Position numbers and translations under genes: made by a program
From: BOKV01 sp041739465
GTDB lineage: Bacteria > Pseudomonadota > Alphaproteobacteria > Rhizobiales > Rhizobiaceae
Assembly: GCA_041739465.1 (NCBI GenBank)
Contig: JBGSNX010000008.1
Coordinates: 1 to 64,000, forward strand
Direction of reading: 5' to 3'
Length of the DNA: 64,000 nt
Shown here: piece by piece, positions 8,904 through 17,634 of the stretch
Position numbering within the stretch: the first letter of the stretch is position 1
How the letters are laid out: each line of letters starts with the position of its first letter
Notes under the pieces: model-generated
The model's input: only the letters and a program-made list of their open reading frames with translations
Told to the model about the DNA's origin: nothing
The model's database searches: none

Positions 8904-10424
8904 CTACTCCGCTGCCAGGTTTCGCTGGTGCTTGTGTTTGCCCATGAAGCCTTCAAGGCGCGCCATCTCCTGCTTCGAAAACCGGATGCCAAGCTTGCTG
9001 CGCCGCCAAACAACGTCATCGGCAGTTTGCGCCCACTCGGACTTGATGAGGTACCGGACCTCAGCCTCGGAGAGGCCATGTCCGAAATCTTCTCCAAGAT
9101 CACCCTGCGACTTGGCTCCGCCAAGTATTTCCGGAGCCCTGGAGCCATATGCACGAACAAGTCTTTCCACCAGCAACGCATCAAGAAACGGATGGCTGGT
9201 TCGAACCTTTTGCATCAACGCGTCCAGTCCGGCCAACGTGAACTCACCGCCGGGAAGAACGCTCGTCCTCGTCCATGGCGCACCTTTGGTGCCAATGGCT
9301 TCAGCAACTTTTTCCAGCATCGATTCAGCAAGCCGCCGGTAAGTGGTGATTTTCCCGCCAAAGACATTGATGACCTTTGGCTCGTCCTTGCCGCCATCCA
9401 TCCGCAAGACATAGTCGCGCGTGGCTTCCTGGGCCTTGGAGGCACCATCATTGTAGAGCGGGCGCACGCCTGAATAGGTCCAGACAATGTCGTCTTTGGT
9501 CACCGGCTCCCTGAAATACTCGCTGGCCCCGGCGCACAGATAATCGATTTCCTCTGACGAAATGCGTACGTCAGACAGCTTCCCCGTATAGTCCTGATCG
9601 GTTGTTCCGATCAGCGTGTAGTCCTGCTCATAGGGAATGGCGAAAAATATCCGTTCATCGGAATTCTGGAAGAAATAAGCCTTGGGATGGGCGAACTTCT
9701 TGCGAACAACGATATGGCTGCCTTGAACAAGGCGGACATTCTGCGCGTCATTCCTGCCCATGGAACCCTGCAGGATTTCGTCGACCCATGGACCACCAGC
9801 GTTGACGACCAGCTTTGCGTGGACGGTTTTCGTTGCACCGGTATCGGTTGACCGAAGCGCAACTTCCCAGTTTGTGCCAGCTTTCTTGGCGGAAACAACT
9901 TCGGCGCGGGTGTGGATTTCAGCGCCCCGCGCTTTGGCATCCATCGCATTGAGAACCACGAGGCGCGCATCGTTTACCCAGCAATCGGAATATTCGAATG
10001 CCTTGGTAAATTCGGGCTTCAATGGCCCTCCCGCAACATCGTTTGCCAGATCAAGAACCTTGGTTGGTGGCAAAATCTTGCGGCCGCCAAGATGGTCGTA
10101 AAGGAAGAGTCCAAGACGAAGCAGCCAGGCCGGACGCATGCCCTTGTGGTAGGGCAGCACAAAACGCATTGGCCAGATGATGTGAGGCGCCATGTTGAGC
10201 AGCACTTCGCGCTCGATCAGCGCCTCGCGCACCAGGCGGAATTCGTAGTGCTCCAAATAGCGCAGGCCGCCATGAATGAGCTTTGTCGACCACGACGAAG
10301 TGCCCGAACCCAGATCGTTCATCTCGGCGAGGCAAACCGAATAGCCACGGCCTGCCGCGTCACGGGCAATGCCACAGCCATTGATCCCGCCACCTATGAC
10401 GAAGATGTCGAACAACTCGGTCAA
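8904..10424 (-). CDS. glpD: Aerobic glycerol-3-phosphate dehydrogenase
   Basis: FAD-dependent, membrane-associated enzyme oxidising sn-glycerol 3-phosphate to dihydroxyacetone phosphate and passing electrons to quinone. Length (506) is that of the family. The N-terminal FAD-binding motif is visible as IGGGINGCGIARDAAGRGY, followed by GSGTSSWSTKLIHGGLRYLEHYEF. A C-terminal DAO_C domain ends the protein. It heads the operon with the glycerol importer. Glycerol kinase is not in this window. The 202-base upstream gap carries the phased CGAA boxes expected of a GlpR operator. Confidence 0.95.
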   Translation of the reverse strand: MTELFDIFVIGGGINGCGIARDAAGRGYSVCLAEMNDLGSGTSSWSTKLIHGGLRYLEHYEFRLVREALIEREVLLNMAPHIIWPMRFVLPYHKGMRPAWLLRLGLFLYDHLGGRKILPPTKVLDLANDVAGGPLKPEFTKAFEYSDCWVNDARLVVLNAMDAKARGAEIHTRAEVVSAKKAGTNWEVALRSTDTGATKTVHAKLVVNAGGPWVDEILQGSMGRNDAQNVRLVQGSHIVVRKKFAHPKAYFFQNSDERIFFAIPYEQDYTLIGTTDQDYTGKLSDVRISSEEIDYLCAGASEYFREPVTKDDIVWTYSGVRPLYNDGASKAQEATRDYVLRMDGGKDEPKVINVFGGKITTYRRLAESMLEKVAEAIGTKGAPWTRTSVLPGGEFTLAGLDALMQKVRTSHPFLDALLVERLVRAYGSRAPEILGGAKSQGDLGEDFGHGLSEAEVRYLIKSEWAQTADDVVWRRSKLGIRFSKQEMARLEGFMGKHKHQRNLAAE

Positions 10425-10509
10425 ATTTTCCTCCCTGAAACCGGCTCCGTTCCAAACTCCTCCAGAACCGGCAACATTTTCGACAAAGCGAAAACACGTA
10501 CAGGAAAAG

Positions 10510-10546
10510 CGAACTTGGTTCGAATGTCAAACGAAAATCATTCGAA
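10510..10546 (-). promoter_or_regulatory. Phased CGAA array, likely GlpR operator of the glpD operon
   Basis: CGAA occurs at 10510, 10521, 10532 and 10543: four copies at exactly 11-bp spacing, two of them within TTCGAA (10519-10524 and 10541-10546). It lies 86-122 bases upstream of the glpD start and downstream of glpR. DeoR-family GlpR proteins are known to bind TTCG/CGAA half sites. A further CGAA at 10489 is one base out of phase. The rest of the 10425-10626 gap shows no gene. Confidence 0.6.
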
Positions 10547-10626
10547 AAAGAACGCAGCTTGTGCGTCTTACCGAGAGTCACCCTTGAAAGCTGTCAGGTT
10601 CAGTGAACACAACCGGCCATCAACGT

Positions 10627-11394
10627 TCAGCTGAAACCTACTTCGATCAGCTTGACCTCATTTTCATGGCACAGTTTGCGGATGTTTTCATTGGCGCAAA
10701 AATCGGTGACGAAGGTGTTCACCTGGGAAATATGGGCAATTCGAACCGGCGCCTTGCGTTCGAATTTCGTTGAATCGGCAACAAGGATGACATTGCGGGC
10801 GTTTTCGATAATTGCTTGCGCAACCTTCACTTCGCGGATGTCGAAATCAAGCAACGCGCCGTCATCATCAATTGCCGAGGTGCCGATCACCGCATGGTCA
10901 ACCTTGAACTGGCGAATGAAATCAACGGCGGTTTCCCCCACAATGCCGCCATCCGTACTGCGCACAACGCCGCCCGCCATGACCACTTCAAATTTTGTGT
11001 AAACGCGCAGCCGATTGGCAACATTGATGTTGTTGGTGATCGCCATCAATCCGGCATGGTCAAGCAGCGCTTCGCTAACTGCCTCGGTTGTCGTGCCGAT
11101 ATTGATGAAAAGCGAGGAATGGTTGGGGATCAGCGCAGCCGCAGCCTTGCCAATCGCTGTCTTCTCCAGCGCCGCGATCCTGCGTCGATCCTGGTACTCA
11201 AAATTGGCCACACCCGAGGGCAATTTGGCGCCACCATGGATGCGGCTGAGCAACCTTTGTTCGCAAAGATCGTTGAGATCCTTGCGGATTGTCTGGGGTG
11301 TAACTTCGAACCGCGCCGCAAGGTCTTCGACCAGTACGCGTTTCTCGACCCTGGCGACCTGAAGAATTTTCTCATGGCGCGGACTTAGATACAT
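10627..11394 (-). CDS. glpR: DeoR-family repressor of glycerol metabolism, GlpR-like
   Basis: Transcriptional regulator with an N-terminal DeoR helix-turn-helix (SPRHEKILQVARVEKRVLVEDLAARFEVTPQTIRKDLNDL) and a C-terminal sugar-phosphate sensor domain containing the GGVVRSTDGGIVG segment. I chose the ATG at 11394 (255 residues) because it puts the family-typical SPRHEKIL at the N-terminus and because a plausible promoter (TTGAGT, 16 bp, TATAGT) would start transcription near 11422; the alternative ATG is 11424 (265 residues). Position upstream of glpD and the nearby CGAA box indicate control by glycerol 3-phosphate, by analogy with GlpR. Confidence 0.85.
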   Translation of the reverse strand: MYLSPRHEKILQVARVEKRVLVEDLAARFEVTPQTIRKDLNDLCEQRLLSRIHGGAKLPSGVANFEYQDRRRIAALEKTAIGKAAAALIPNHSSLFINIGTTTEAVSEALLDHAGLMAITNNINVANRLRVYTKFEVVMAGGVVRSTDGGIVGETAVDFIRQFKVDHAVIGTSAIDDDGALLDFDIREVKVAQAIIENARNVILVADSTKFERKAPVRIAHISQVNTFVTDFCANENIRKLCHENEVKLIEVGFS

Positions 11395-11428
11395 CTGACG
11401 ACCGAAGTTTCGGATTGCTTTCATTTAC

Positions 11429-11478
11429 ACTATATTCGAAAGCGTTGGGAACTCAAACCAGTCTGTTTGGGTTCCAAC
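11429..11478. promoter_or_regulatory. glpR promoter with CGAA box and a long dyad shared with the SDR gene
   Basis: On the minus strand, TTGAGT (11451-11456) and TATAGT (11429-11434) lie 16 bases apart, with a TTCGAA box (11435-11440) just behind the -10, suggesting GlpR autoregulation. Overlapping this is an imperfect inverted repeat, GTTGGGAACTCAAAC at 11444-11458 and GTTTGGGTTCCAAC at 11465-11478, separated by 6 bases. It lies between divergent glpR and the SDR gene and could be a second operator. Confidence 0.4.
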
Positions 11479-11502
11479 CAGGCAATTTTATCCGGGGTAA
11501 TC

Positions 11503-12264
11503 ATGGACGGTTTGGGATTTTCCAAAGACCTTTTTGCAGGCAAGACGGTGGCCATCACCGGCGCTGGGCGAGGCATCGGCTTTGCAACTGCCGTCGCATT
11601 CGAAAGCCATGGCGCGCGCGTGATTGCCCACAGCGGCAGGGCGGGGACGGCAAATATATTTTCAGGAAGCAGCATCGAAGCAATAGAAGCCGATTTCACA
11701 AAGCGCGACGAAGCCGGCAGGTTTGTCGGTGAAGTCCGCTCCCTGACCGCAACGGTCGACGTCCTGATCAACAATGCCGGAACCATGCATGGCCGTTTCG
11801 CCGCTGGCGATTTGAGCGACGCCCAATATGAAGATCTGGTGATGTTGAACCAGACCAGCGTTGTGATGGTTTGCCGCGATCTTTTGCCTTGTCTGCGCGC
11901 TGCCCCAAATGCAGCAATCATCAACACGGTCTCGATCTCGGCAAAGACCGGCGGCAGCCCCGGCTCATCGATCTACAGCTCGGCGAAAGCCTTCGTATCC
12001 ACTTACACGAAAGCGCTCGCCCGCGAACTTGCGCCCGATGGCATAAGGGCAAATGCAGTTTCCCCAGGCACCATCGCAACTGACTTTCACGACAGGTACT
12101 CCACGCCGGAAAAACTGGAGAACACGAGAAAGTCCATTCCCCTGCTGCGGTTGGGCACGCCCGCAGATTGCGCGCCAGCCTATCTTTTCCTGGCGAGCAA
12201 TGAACTGTTGGGGTACATCACCGGTCAGGTTCTCGAAATCAATGGCGGCCAGTTGATCGCATGA
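11503..12264 (+). CDS. SDR-family oxidoreductase
   Basis: Classical short-chain dehydrogenase/reductase of 253 residues. The cofactor motif TGAGRGIG is near residue 22, NNAG near the middle, and the catalytic YSSAK follows the conserved serine. The C-terminal TGQVLEINGGQLIA is typical of SDR enzymes. The ATG at 11503 follows a CCGGGG ribosome-site-like stretch; an in-frame upstream start at 11467 lies inside the dyad and is less likely. It is divergent from glpR. The substrate is unknown, and a polyol or sugar role is only suggested by the neighbours. Confidence 0.85.
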   Translation: MDGLGFSKDLFAGKTVAITGAGRGIGFATAVAFESHGARVIAHSGRAGTANIFSGSSIEAIEADFTKRDEAGRFVGEVRSLTATVDVLINNAGTMHGRFAAGDLSDAQYEDLVMLNQTSVVMVCRDLLPCLRAAPNAAIINTVSISAKTGGSPGSSIYSSAKAFVSTYTKALARELAPDGIRANAVSPGTIATDFHDRYSTPEKLENTRKSIPLLRLGTPADCAPAYLFLASNELLGYITGQVLEINGGQLIA

Positions 12265-12365
12265 ACAAAGCCGTCAACCTCTCCGCCCGAAGCGACAGAG
12301 TTGCTTTTTCCGCGCGCTAAAGCATTCTGCCTGCTGGTCCCTGCTGGTTCAGTGATTGGAAGTGC

Positions 12366-14633
12366 ATGCCCCTGCGCCATGTCGCGCTGATCGCCCTTTT
12401 TTTCTACGGCCTGGCCTTTGCCGGGTTTTGCGCAGTCGCGTTGTACCGCGATGCAGCGACAGACCAGTCGCGCTCGGTTGCAGGTATCACTGATCTTTCA
12501 AAGCAACTCGCCTTCCGCATTGACGAGCTGCCCATCGCTGACGCGCCCGACCTGCTTCGGGGGCTTGACGATCGCCCGTTTGCTGCATCGCCCGGCGTCA
12601 AGCCCTCGGTCGGACTGCAGATCTTCAAGGGCCGCTATTTGTGGCTTCAGGCCCAACTTGGCACATTGCCGCCCGGTGAAGACGAGTGGATGCTTTGGCT
12701 GGACGACCGTTTTGCAAGGCAGGCCCGGCTGGTGCTGGTGCGCGGCACTGAGACAATCGTGAAGGACTGGCGCTATGGCGACCCTTCGCTCAGTGGCGGC
12801 ATCACAAAGGCAATGCCGGTTTTCAATTTGCCGCGCGACGCGCTTTCAGGTGCCACTGCCTACTTTGCGATTTCTGCCTATGGTGGACTGCGCGGCGATC
12901 TGAAACTTGGGCCTCGCCCCGCGTTTGAGGCGCACATGTTTTCGCGTACGGTCTGGCTCACCTTCATCAATGGCGGTGTTGGCGTGCTCGCATTTTTCCT
13001 CGGTGCAATTGCGCTCAGGTTGCGCGATCCGGCAATGGGCTATGCGGCAGGCATTGCGTTCTTCACTGCCTTGCGGAATTTTGCCGAGACGGGGGCACAT
13101 TTCGCGGTACTGATGCCGCAAAATCCCCAGCTTGCAGATGTCGTGCTGTATGGAACCCAGCCGGTCGCGATGTCGTTCTGGCTGCTTTTCCTGCTGGCCT
13201 TTGCCGGATTGAAGGAACGCGCGCCGCGCATCGACGCCATTGTCAAACTGATAGCACTGATCCTGCCATTGCAAGGGCTGCTCATTGTTCTCAAGGGCGG
13301 CTTCTGGCCGGAGTTGCCATTCAACACCAGCGCCACGCTACCAACTTTTCTGGGAATTTTCGCCGGCTTTGGCGTGCTGTTCTGGCAGGTCGCGGCAGGC
13401 AATCGCCGGGCATTCTATTTCATGCTGTGCTGGGCACCGCTGGCCATCGGCCTTTCCCTGCGCATGACCAGCTATCTTTTTCCCTCGCTGGAACTGGAAC
13501 TAGGCATTCTCGCCCGCGCCGGACCAGACACAGCCCTTTCGATCCTGTTCCTGGCGATCCTCCTGACCATTGACATTCAGGAGCGAGAGCGGCGGCTCAC
13601 CCGCATTGCCGAGACCAATGAGCAGCGCTCGAAGGACTATGCAGAGATCGGTTCGGATGGCGTTTTCGAAACAGACGCCGCCGGCATTCTGGCCAACAGC
13701 GCAGGGCCACTGTCACGAAGCCTTGGTCTGGTTTCGCGGGCAGACATGCGCACGCAACTGCCCGGGCTTTCGCCGGAGATGATGAAGGCCATGCTGACCG
13801 GCCCAGTGCGCAGCCACGAGTTTCGCCTTGAAGGCAGCGAACCCGCCGTCTGGGTCAGCCTCAGTTCGGTGCCCGTGCGCGGCGAAGATGGCAAGCCTGC
13901 GGGAATCAGGGCTGTCGCTTCCGATATTTCGGCAACCATTGCAGCACGCGACAATGAGGAACGGCGCAACACCCTTGCCGCTTTGGGACAGCTGGCAGGC
14001 GGGATTGCCCATGAAGTCAACAATCTGCTGCACCCGATCATCAATTTGACGCGCCGTGTTTCCGAAAGGCATGTCAGCGATCCCGATGGCAAGCGGCTGC
14101 TGGAACTGGTGGTCACATCGGGTGTGCGTGCTGGCGAGATTGTGCGTCAGGTCTTGCGCGCTTATTCGCCGGAAGGCTTTTCAGGAACGCCGGTACCTTT
14201 GTCGAAGGCGGTTGCCGACGCGGTTGAAACCATCCGCGCAACGCTGCCATCAACCTGCATTGTCGAAGACGCCATTTCCCCGCTCGATGCACCATTGGTT
14301 CGCAGCGGCGAAGCCATTCAGATTCTGTCGAACCTTGCCAACAATTCGCTGCGGGCGATGGGCGGGGTAGGCCGGATCAAAGTCAGCCTGCTGGACCACG
14401 GCTCGCATGCCGAGCTGGTCTTTTCAGACACCGGCCCCGGCATGAGCGAGGAGATGCAAGCGAGCGCCCTCAAGCCCTTCGTGACAGGGAGCAAGGGCGG
14501 CATAGGCCTTGGCCTCTCCATTGTTCAGCGGGTGGTCAATGACTGGAAAGGCGATATCGATCTCACGTCTTCGGCAGGCGAGGGCACCATTTTCAGAATC
14601 GCAGTGCCCAAGCAACTTTCAAAGGCGGTCTGA
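12366..14633 (+). CDS. 7TMR-type membrane sensor histidine kinase
   Basis: A 755-residue sensor kinase. Residues 1-27 form a signal/anchor segment, and about 30-190 form an extracytoplasmic domain of the 7TMR-DISM type. Seven hydrophobic segments follow (about 197-403), then a PAS-like region (420-525), a HisKA domain with phospho-accepting His549 in GGIAHEVNN, and a HATPase_c domain with N-box NLANNSLRAM, DTGPGMS and GGIGLGLSIV. The sequence lacks a receiver domain. The receiver-only protein and MarR regulator encoded convergently at 14640-15498 are the obvious candidate partners. Confidence 0.85.
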   Translation: MPLRHVALIALFFYGLAFAGFCAVALYRDAATDQSRSVAGITDLSKQLAFRIDELPIADAPDLLRGLDDRPFAASPGVKPSVGLQIFKGRYLWLQAQLGTLPPGEDEWMLWLDDRFARQARLVLVRGTETIVKDWRYGDPSLSGGITKAMPVFNLPRDALSGATAYFAISAYGGLRGDLKLGPRPAFEAHMFSRTVWLTFINGGVGVLAFFLGAIALRLRDPAMGYAAGIAFFTALRNFAETGAHFAVLMPQNPQLADVVLYGTQPVAMSFWLLFLLAFAGLKERAPRIDAIVKLIALILPLQGLLIVLKGGFWPELPFNTSATLPTFLGIFAGFGVLFWQVAAGNRRAFYFMLCWAPLAIGLSLRMTSYLFPSLELELGILARAGPDTALSILFLAILLTIDIQERERRLTRIAETNEQRSKDYAEIGSDGVFETDAAGILANSAGPLSRSLGLVSRADMRTQLPGLSPEMMKAMLTGPVRSHEFRLEGSEPAVWVSLSSVPVRGEDGKPAGIRAVASDISATIAARDNEERRNTLAALGQLAGGIAHEVNNLLHPIINLTRRVSERHVSDPDGKRLLELVVTSGVRAGEIVRQVLRAYSPEGFSGTPVPLSKAVADAVETIRATLPSTCIVEDAISPLDAPLVRSGEAIQILSNLANNSLRAMGGVGRIKVSLLDHGSHAELVFSDTGPGMSEEMQASALKPFVTGSKGGIGLGLSIVQRVVNDWKGDIDLTSSAGEGTIFRIAVPKQLSKAV

Positions 14634-14639
14634 GCCCTT

Positions 14640-15119
14640 TCAGCCCTCGATATCAAGACCCTCGCCATCCTCCTCACCGCGCACGGCCTGGAGGCTGGCG
14701 GCGATCTGGGCCAATGCGCTGGCCAGCATTCTCGCTTGTGCGTCTGGCAGTTTCGAAAGCACGCCATCCACGTGCAGAAGCGGGTCTTGGGCCAGCAACT
14801 CGCGGCCTTTCTCGGTCACATCCAGCCGTTCCGAGCGATGGTGCCCAGCGCTTCCAGCCTTTTCCAGCAATTGCTTGGCGATGAGCGTGCGCACGGTACG
14901 CGTAACAGGTCCAGCCGCCATCTGCTGAAAACGGGCCAGCGCCGCCGAGGTGCGATCTGCCGGTCTGGCATGCGCCAGGTAGCGCAGCGCCGTCCATTGC
15001 GCCGGATACAGTCCACCGCTGTGCCCAGCAGAATGCAGCGAGCGTGCAGCAAGCTCGAACAACCGCGTCAGCGCTGCGGTGCGCTCGGTCGTGCCAACCG
15101 TTCTGTCACTCTCACCCAT
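14640..15119 (-). CDS. MarR-family transcriptional regulator
   Basis: A 159-residue winged-helix regulator: the segment GGLYPAQWTALRYLAHARPADRTSAALA and RFQQMAAGPVTRTVRTLIAKQLLEK form the helix-turn-helix, followed by the wing HHRSERLDVTEKGRELL. The ATG at 15119 lies inside the end of the response-regulator gene (8-base overlap, different frame), so the two are translationally coupled. Longer in-frame versions reaching 15446 would run through the whole receiver gene and are rejected. It may be the output partner of the receiver protein; the ligand is unknown. Confidence 0.8.
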   Translation of the reverse strand: MGESDRTVGTTERTAALTRLFELAARSLHSAGHSGGLYPAQWTALRYLAHARPADRTSAALARFQQMAAGPVTRTVRTLIAKQLLEKAGSAGHHRSERLDVTEKGRELLAQDPLLHVDGVLSKLPDAQARMLASALAQIAASLQAVRGEEDGEGLDIEG

Positions 15120-15498
15120 GCAGCGTTGATCCCTTGGAGGAGCCACGTTCCAGCGCTGCAACCAGGTCAGCCTCATCGAACGGCTTGACAAACACCGCTT
15201 CGGCACCCCAGACTTCCGAAAGCAGGGCCGCCGCCTCCAACGGCAGTTTCGGGCCACCGCCGGTAATGATGAAAATGCGCAGGTCCGGCTGCGTTTCGCG
15301 AACCTGCCGCAACACAGCAAGCCCGTCCCCTTCCGGCATCCACAAATCAAGGATTGCCGCATCGAAGCCAATGTCGCGCAATTGTGCCAGCGCTTCCTTG
15401 CCGCTTGCAACGCACACGACCGTATGACCAGCCCCTTCCAGCGCAAGCTGCAAGGAAACCCTCATCGCTTCAACATCATCGGCAACCAAAAGCCGCAT
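15112..15498 (-). CDS. Single-domain response regulator (receiver only)
   Basis: A 128-residue CheY-like protein. The acidic pair is D7-D8, the phospho-acceptor D51 lies in AILDLWMPEGDG, the conserved Thr is in FIITGGG, and the conserved Lys105 is in FVKPF. There is no DNA-binding domain. The gene overlaps the following MarR gene by 8 bases and is convergent with the 7TMR kinase gene, whose stop is 6 bases from the MarR stop. Phosphotransfer from that kinase is an inference from position. Confidence 0.88.
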   Translation of the reverse strand: MRLLVADDVEAMRVSLQLALEGAGHTVVCVASGKEALAQLRDIGFDAAILDLWMPEGDGLAVLRQVRETQPDLRIFIITGGGPKLPLEAAALLSEVWGAEAVFVKPFDEADLVAALERGSSKGSTLHG

Positions 15499-15561
15499 GG
15501 CTGTTCCTGTCGCAAGCCTCGAAAATCATTCCACAAACACTATCGCCCAATAAAGCGTTTC

Positions 15562-15620
15562 ACAATCATCGCAGCAAGAAGGCCTGTCATTGCAGCAAAG
15601 ACTGTCATCGCACGAAAGAC
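15562..15620. repeat. Three imperfect tandem repeats in intergenic region
   Basis: The 470-base gap between the response regulator and mccB (15499-15968) holds no convincing gene. It contains three degenerate copies of a unit like GTCATTGCAGCAAAGACT (at about 15565, 15585 and 15603) close to the start of the response-regulator gene, and a hairpin farther along. Function unknown. Confidence 0.4.
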
Positions 15621-15666
15621 CGTGCAGCATTCCGCAAAATCCGCCGGTGTTGTGGGCGCAAAAACA

Positions 15667-15694
15667 AACGCCGGACGGTTTCCCGCCCGGCGTT
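15667..15694. terminator. Strong bidirectional hairpin terminator
   Basis: A 12-bp stem with one mismatch (AACGCCGGACGG at 15667-15678, CCGCCCGGCGTT at 15683-15694) with a TTTC loop. On the plus strand it runs into TTTTCC; on the minus strand into TTTGTTTTTG. No complete gene ends here on either strand, so it may be the relic of a lost minus-strand gene or may insulate the regulator operon from mccB. Confidence 0.7.
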
Positions 15695-15968
15695 TTCCTG
15701 TCTTGTCCTGTCGTGCAAGGGAATTGGGGCGTTAATCCACCTTGCAGTCTTCCAGGTCACTGAACAGGAATGGCTTGAAGCCATCAAGGATGGCTCCATT
15801 ATATACTGCTCAGTGAGCTTATTGTGTGACCGGATTTCCGTCAAGCAGGGGACATTTGCCAAAGGCATGAAGGCCCAAAACCGTCAAGCCGCAGCGTTGG
15901 GCAGCAGGCATGTATTGACCTTGCCTGCAAAATCACCCCAACTCGGCTGAACTGGAGCCTGTTGCCGC

Positions 15969-17576
15969 ATGTCGGTCCTGCGATCATCCATTTCCGCCCG
16001 TTCACCGGGTTTTGCCGCAAATGCTGAAGCGCATGCTGCTGCGGCAGAGCCTGTGCTTGAAGCCATGCAGACAGCAATGTCTGGCGGTGGAGAAAAAGCC
16101 CGCGAACGGCACATTGCAAGAGGAAAGCTGCTGCCGCGCGAACGGGTGACCCGCCTGCTCGATCCAGGTTCGCCATTTCTCGAGATCGGCCTTTTTGCCG
16201 CGCATGGCATGCATGGTGGTGATTGCCCTTCCGCCGGCATCATCACTGGAATTGGCCGCGTTGAAGGGCGCGAAGTGATGATCGTGTGCAACGATGCCAC
16301 TGTGAAGGGCGGCACCTATTATCCAACCACCGTCAAGAAGCACCTCCGCGCGCAGGAGATCGCCGCACAGAACGCCCTTCCCTGCGTCTATCTGGTGGAC
16401 AGCGGCGGCGCCAATTTGCCGAACCAGGACGAGGTATTTCCCGACCGCGACCATTTCGGCCGCATCTTCTTCAATCAGGCCAACATGTCGGCGCTGGGAA
16501 TTGGGCAAATTGCCGTCGTCATGGGTTCATGTACGGCAGGTGGCGCGTATGTTCCGGCCATGTCGGATGTTGCGATAATTGTCAGGGAACAGGGCACGAT
16601 CTTTCTGGCCGGTCCCCCGCTGGTGAAAGCTGCAACCGGCGAGATCGTCAGCGCCGAAGAACTGGGTGGCGGCGATGTGCATACCCGTCTGTCGGGTGTG
16701 GCCGACTACCTCGCCAATGACGATGCCCATGCGCTGGCACTGGCAAGGCGAGCGGTGGCAAGCCTCAACCAAACTCGCTGCTCGCACCCGGATTTTGCCA
16801 GCCCCGAAGCGCCGCTTTACGACCCTGAAGAAATCACCGGTATCGTGCCCGCCGATCTGCGAACCCCTTACGACATCCGCGAAGTCATTGCCCGTGTGGT
16901 GGATGGCAGCCGTTTTGACGAGTTCAAGGCACGTTATGGTGCAACGCTGGTGTGCGGGTTTGCCCATGTTTGCGGCATGCCAATCGGCATCATCGCCAAC
17001 AATGGCGTGCTGTTCTCGGAAAGCGCGCTGAAGGGCACCCATTTCGTGCAATTGTGCAGCCAGCGCAAAATCCCGCTGATCTTCCTGCAAAACATCACCG
17101 GCTTCATGGTCGGCCGCAAATACGAGGCAGGCGGCATCGCCAAGGACGGGGCAAAGCTCGTCACCGCCGTTGCCACAACTGCGGTGCCCAAGATCACCAT
17201 GCTGGTCGGCGGCTCTTTTGGCGCCGGAAACTACGGCATGGCCGGACGCGCCTTTTCACCGCGATTCTTGTGGACCTGGCCAAATTCCCGCATTTCAGTG
17301 ATGGGCGGCGAACAGGCCGCCGGGGTTCTTGCAACTGTCAGGCGCGATAGCATCGAGCGCAGTGGCGGTACATGGTCAAGCGAGGAAGAAGCCACCTTCA
17401 AGGCACCGACTTTGGCTATGTTCGAGGAGCAGGCCCACCCGCTCTACGCATCAGCAAGGCTGTGGGACGACGGCATTATCGACCCGCGCAAGACACGCGA
17501 CGTGCTGGCTCTTTCGCTCGCCGCCACGCTCAACGTGCCGATCGAGGAAACCAAATTCGGCATGTTCAGGATGTGA
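15969..17576 (+). CDS. mccB: Methylcrotonyl-CoA carboxylase, carboxyltransferase (beta) subunit
   Basis: A 535-residue acyl-CoA carboxylase carboxyltransferase. The crotonase-like fold is recognisable from GGGEKARERHIARGKLLPRER-type N-terminal sequence, MGSCTAGGAYVPAMSD (abridged), and FLQNITGFMVGRKYEAGG, which is the methylcrotonyl-CoA carboxylase variant of the family. It transfers CO2 from biotin to 3-methylcrotonyl-CoA in leucine breakdown. It is followed after 58 bases by the biotin-carrying subunit and then by HMG-CoA lyase, which confirms the pathway. Isovaleryl-CoA dehydrogenase and methylglutaconyl-CoA hydratase are not in the window. Confidence 0.93.
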   Translation: MSVLRSSISARSPGFAANAEAHAAAAEPVLEAMQTAMSGGGEKARERHIARGKLLPRERVTRLLDPGSPFLEIGLFAAHGMHGGDCPSAGIITGIGRVEGREVMIVCNDATVKGGTYYPTTVKKHLRAQEIAAQNALPCVYLVDSGGANLPNQDEVFPDRDHFGRIFFNQANMSALGIGQIAVVMGSCTAGGAYVPAMSDVAIIVREQGTIFLAGPPLVKAATGEIVSAEELGGGDVHTRLSGVADYLANDDAHALALARRAVASLNQTRCSHPDFASPEAPLYDPEEITGIVPADLRTPYDIREVIARVVDGSRFDEFKARYGATLVCGFAHVCGMPIGIIANNGVLFSESALKGTHFVQLCSQRKIPLIFLQNITGFMVGRKYEAGGIAKDGAKLVTAVATTAVPKITMLVGGSFGAGNYGMAGRAFSPRFLWTWPNSRISVMGGEQAAGVLATVRRDSIERSGGTWSSEEEATFKAPTLAMFEEQAHPLYASARLWDDGIIDPRKTRDVLALSLAATLNVPIEETKFGMFRM

Positions 17577-17634
17577 GGCGGATGTTCTTCAAATACACAC
17601 CAGCATGGCAGCGCCCCAGAAGCGGAGGAGCCAG

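Noticed and set aside
8205..9473. Open frame of 422 codons on the plus strand
   Set aside because: Antisense to the glpS/glpD junction, crosses two well-supported genes, and shows no family features.
15120..15446. Long version of the MarR gene starting at 15446
   Set aside because: The extra 109 codons are the out-of-frame image of the receiver gene; the MarR fold starts after the ATG at 15119.
15731..15805. Minus-strand peptide ending LEDCKVD just before the terminator at 15667-15694
   Set aside because: The frame is closed by TGA about 25 codons upstream and contains no start codon, so no gene can be supported. It could be the tail of a lost gene.
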